Source of the DNA: Candidatus Firestoneibacteriota bacterium
Lineage (GTDB): Bacteria; Oederibacteriota; D2-FULL-39-29; CAIOVX01
Assembly: GCA_903894145.1 (NCBI GenBank)
Contig: CAITPB010000132.1
Span: forward strand, 1-33,563
Direction of reading: 5' to 3'
DNA: 33,563 bases
Shown here: in pieces, positions 33,086 to 33,563 of the stretch
How the letters are laid out: each line of letters begins with the position of its first letter
Position numbering within the stretch: the first letter of the stretch is position 1
The notes under the pieces: model-generated
Seen by the model: the letters and a program-made list of their open reading frames with translations, nothing else
The model's database searches: none
Told to the model about the DNA's origin: nothing
Translations under genes and position numbers: made by a program

Positions 33086-33563
33086 ATGAGCCAATCAACC
33101 CTTGTAATAGTAAAACCTGACGGACTGAAGAAATCCCTGACCGGGAACATCCTCACGAGGCTTTCAGAGACAAAGCTCGAGATCATAGCCGCGAAAGTGG
33201 TTAAGGTAGACAGAGCGCTCGCGGTGGAACACTACCGGCATCTCAAAGAAAAACCTTTCTTTGAAGATGTGATAAAATACCTCCTCGGCGATTATCACGA
33301 CAGGCACAAAGTACTCGCCATGGTCTATTGGGGCAAGGATGCTATCAAGAAAGTCAGAGAGATCGCGGGAGCGACCAATCCCGAAGAGGCAGACCCGGTA
33401 TCCATCAGGGGAGCTTACGGCAGGATTACCACAACCGGCGTTTTCGAAAATGTCATTCACGCTTCTTCCGACGAAACAGACGCGGAACGCGAGATAAAAC
33501 TCTGGTTTAAACCCGAAGACGTCATAGTTGACGTTTATGCCTCCAAAGTGGCTACCTTTAAGG
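33086..33563 (+). CDS. ndk: Nucleoside-diphosphate kinase (3' end outside window)
   Basis: Translation MSQSTLVIVKPDGLKKSLTGNILTRLSETKLEIIAAKVVKVDR...RGAYGRITTTGVFENVIHASSDETDAEREIKLWF; catalytic His in NVIHASSD. Not in the ORF track as a sense ORF because it runs off the window. Confidence 0.93.
   Translation, partial: MSQSTLVIVKPDGLKKSLTGNILTRLSETKLEIIAAKVVKVDRALAVEHYRHLKEKPFFEDVIKYLLGDYHDRHKVLAMVYWGKDAIKKVREIAGATNPEEADPVSIRGAYGRITTTGVFENVIHASSDETDAEREIKLWFKPEDVIVDVYASKVATFK

Noticed and set aside
33164-33460. 98-aa minus-strand ORF at the right edge
   Set aside because: Antisense to ndk, which has clear NDK motifs including the catalytic His.

Overview
This 33.6 kb bacterial chromosomal window is densely coded, mostly on the minus strand. 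It carries housekeeping genes of a Gram-negative-type cell (HldD-like heptose epimerase), probably an anaerobe or facultative anaerobe; I cannot place the lineage from sequence alone. From start to end it contains: tadA (partial), AI-2E transporter, CsgG-like lipoprotein, TPR protein, tRNA-Arg(ACG); a GH94-like glycoside phosphorylase; two sugar-nucleotide epimerases; a GAF/HD-GYP protein; a znuABC-type metal transporter; a LiaF-like protein; an exported BNR-repeat protein; an AMP-dependent acyl-CoA synthetase; a HEAT-repeat protein; a PriA homologue with eroded helicase motifs; type-4 UDG, rpoZ, gmk, yicC; a coiled-coil membrane protein coupled to nuoN, M, L, K, J; a DEAD-box helicase; PPi-dependent PFK; an FTR-rubredoxin / glutaredoxin / Cys-rich miniprotein module; and ndk (partial). 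No CRISPR array, transposase, phage or rRNA gene was seen. The most interesting signals are: (1) a ~100-120 bp dispersed structured repeat present twice, inverted, with compensatory changes; (2) 9-nt periodic arrays just after the stop codon of three genes, always in the same sense orientation; (3) tRNA-Arg(ACG) in the same directional cluster as tadA, the enzyme that modifies it; (4) a helicase-dead PriA; (5) a compact redox operon with an unrecognised Cys-rich miniprotein; (6) a long imperfect hairpin between nuoL and nuoM. All calls are by eye; no database search was run.
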